Positions 21,624-21,951 of a stretch of 21,951 nucleotides of DNA are shown here, one piece after another. This stretch comes from Christensenella sp. UBA4247 (GTDB lineage: Bacteria; Bacillota; Clostridia; Christensenellales; CAG-1252), in assembly GCA_002395405.1 (NCBI GenBank), contig DGWX01000065.1:1-21951 (forward strand). The letters are read 5' to 3'. A program made the translations under genes and the position numbers. How positions within the stretch are numbered: the first letter of the stretch is position 1; each line of letters opens with the position of its first letter. The notes under the pieces are model-generated. The model was not told where the DNA came from, made no database searches, and saw only the letters and a list, made by a program, of their open reading frames with translations.

Positions 21624-21667
21624 AAAACTCCTTAACGCTTTAATTTTCAGAGAAAGAAAAAAATATT

Positions 21668-21696
21668 TTGACAAGAGAAACGTTCTGTGATAATAT
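21668..21696 (+). promoter_or_regulatory. Promoter of tRNA-Ser
   Basis: TTGACA (21668-21673), a 17-bp spacer, and TAATAT (21691-21696) preceded by TGA as an extended -10. The -10 ends 25 bp before the first base of the tRNA, which leaves a 5' leader of about 19 nt for RNase P to remove. Confidence 0.85.
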
Positions 21697-21721
21697 GATA
21701 TAGCATTTCTGTGAGTGCGAT

Positions 21722-21813
21722 GGAGAAGTACCCAAGTGGCTCAAGGGGCTCCCCTGCTAAGGGAGTAGTACGTGAGAAACGTAGCGAGGGTTCAAATCCC
21801 TCCTTCTCCGCCA
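21722..21813 (+). tRNA. tRNA-Ser (anticodon GCU)
   Basis: The cloverleaf is complete: acceptor GGAGAAG (21722-21728) with CTTCTCC (21803-21809), anticodon stem CTCCC/GGGAG around loop CTGCTAA with anticodon GCT at 21756-21758, long variable arm TACGT-GAGAA-ACGTA (21769-21783) as required for a class II tRNA, and T arm GAGGG-TTCAAAT-CCCTC (21786-21802). G73 and an encoded CCA (21811-21813) follow. It reads AGC and AGU serine codons. It has its own promoter and terminator. Confidence 0.98.
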
Positions 21814-21830
21814 AATCGGCTCCGCACTTC

Positions 21831-21863
21831 CTTAACGCGAGGGATTTGAACGAGAGCGTTAAG
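21831..21863 (+). repeat. Hairpin between tRNA-Ser and its terminator
   Basis: CTTAACGC (21831-21838) pairs with GCGTTAAG (21856-21863), a perfect 8-bp stem directly abutting the terminator stem at 21864. Its 17-base loop contains GAGGGATTTGAAC (21839-21851), which is the exact reverse complement of the tRNA T-arm segment 21790-21802. Confidence 0.7.
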
Positions 21864-21890
21864 AAAACAGCAAGTGATTTTGCTGTTTTT
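21864..21890 (+). terminator. Rho-independent terminator of tRNA-Ser
   Basis: AAAACAGCAA (21864-21873), loop GTGATT, TTGCTGTTTT (21880-21889) plus a further T. The T-run is on the plus strand, ending the tRNA transcript about 77 bp after the CCA. The remaining 61 bp of the window show no recognisable feature. Confidence 0.9.
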
Positions 21891-21951
21891 AGCGGCTGAC
21901 CGAAGCAATGCGAAAAGCAGAACACGGAAAAAACGGTATGCTTTGAGAATT

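Noticed and set aside
21647..21925. Minus-strand open frame containing EKEGFEPS
   Set aside because: This is the well-known false translation of the complement of a serine tRNA; it covers the tRNA and its promoter.
1..21951. CRISPR arrays, insertion sequences, phage or toxin-antitoxin genes
   Set aside because: No regularly spaced direct repeats, transposase motifs or paired short toxin/antitoxin frames were found; the only direct repeats are the in-gene repeats and the 11-bp tandem repeat.

Overview
The window looks like a chromosomal segment of an uncultured Bacillota, most likely of the class Clostridia. The evidence is the gene order rpmH-rnpA-yidD-yidC-jag-mnmE-mnmG-rsmG, strong AGGAGG-type ribosome binding sites, sigma-A-type promoters, an L-box (lysine) riboswitch, and a large repetitive surface protein of a kind common in gut Clostridia. 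The lineage is inferred from gene content; no marker was searched.

Layout. (1) 3-3932 (+): a large membrane-anchored surface protein cut by the left edge of the window. It has glycine-rich beta repeats, MBG/YDG-like beta domains, six three-helix repeats and a C-terminal membrane segment. Two Rho-independent terminators follow it. (2) 8031-4210 (-): a DUF1538 membrane protein and two small PII-like proteins, packed head to tail, then asnS with its own promoter. (3) 8129-10154 (+): a promoter, a lysine riboswitch with a visible terminator/antiterminator switch, and an NhaC-family transporter that is therefore a probable lysine transporter. A 16-bp bidirectional terminator separates it from the next gene. 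(4) 11772-10276 (-): a WG-repeat putative lipoprotein whose promoter lies so close to the start codon that the mRNA may be leaderless. (5) 11971-14808 (+): a divergent AraM/dehydroquinate-synthase-like protein that seems to lack the metal ligands, an AraL/NagD-type HAD phosphatase, and a COG1313-type radical SAM protein. (6) 15174-21623 (+): a perfect-consensus promoter driving the compact conserved cluster rpmH, rnpA, yidD, yidC, jag (khpB), mnmE, mnmG, rsmG. (7) 21668-21889 (+): promoter, tRNA-Ser(GCU) and terminator.

How the parts work together. The rpmH-rsmG cluster joins ribosome protein synthesis, RNase P, membrane protein insertion (YidC/YidD/Jag) and tRNA/rRNA modification (MnmE+MnmG on U34; RsmG on 16S rRNA). 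dnaA/dnaN are not beside rpmH here, unlike the classic oriC arrangement. The parts with the most unexplained biology are the DUF1538 + two-PII module (a plausible PII-regulated transporter of unknown substrate) and the AraM-like pseudoenzyme/HAD/radical-SAM trio. No CRISPR array, insertion sequence, phage gene or known defence system is visible.
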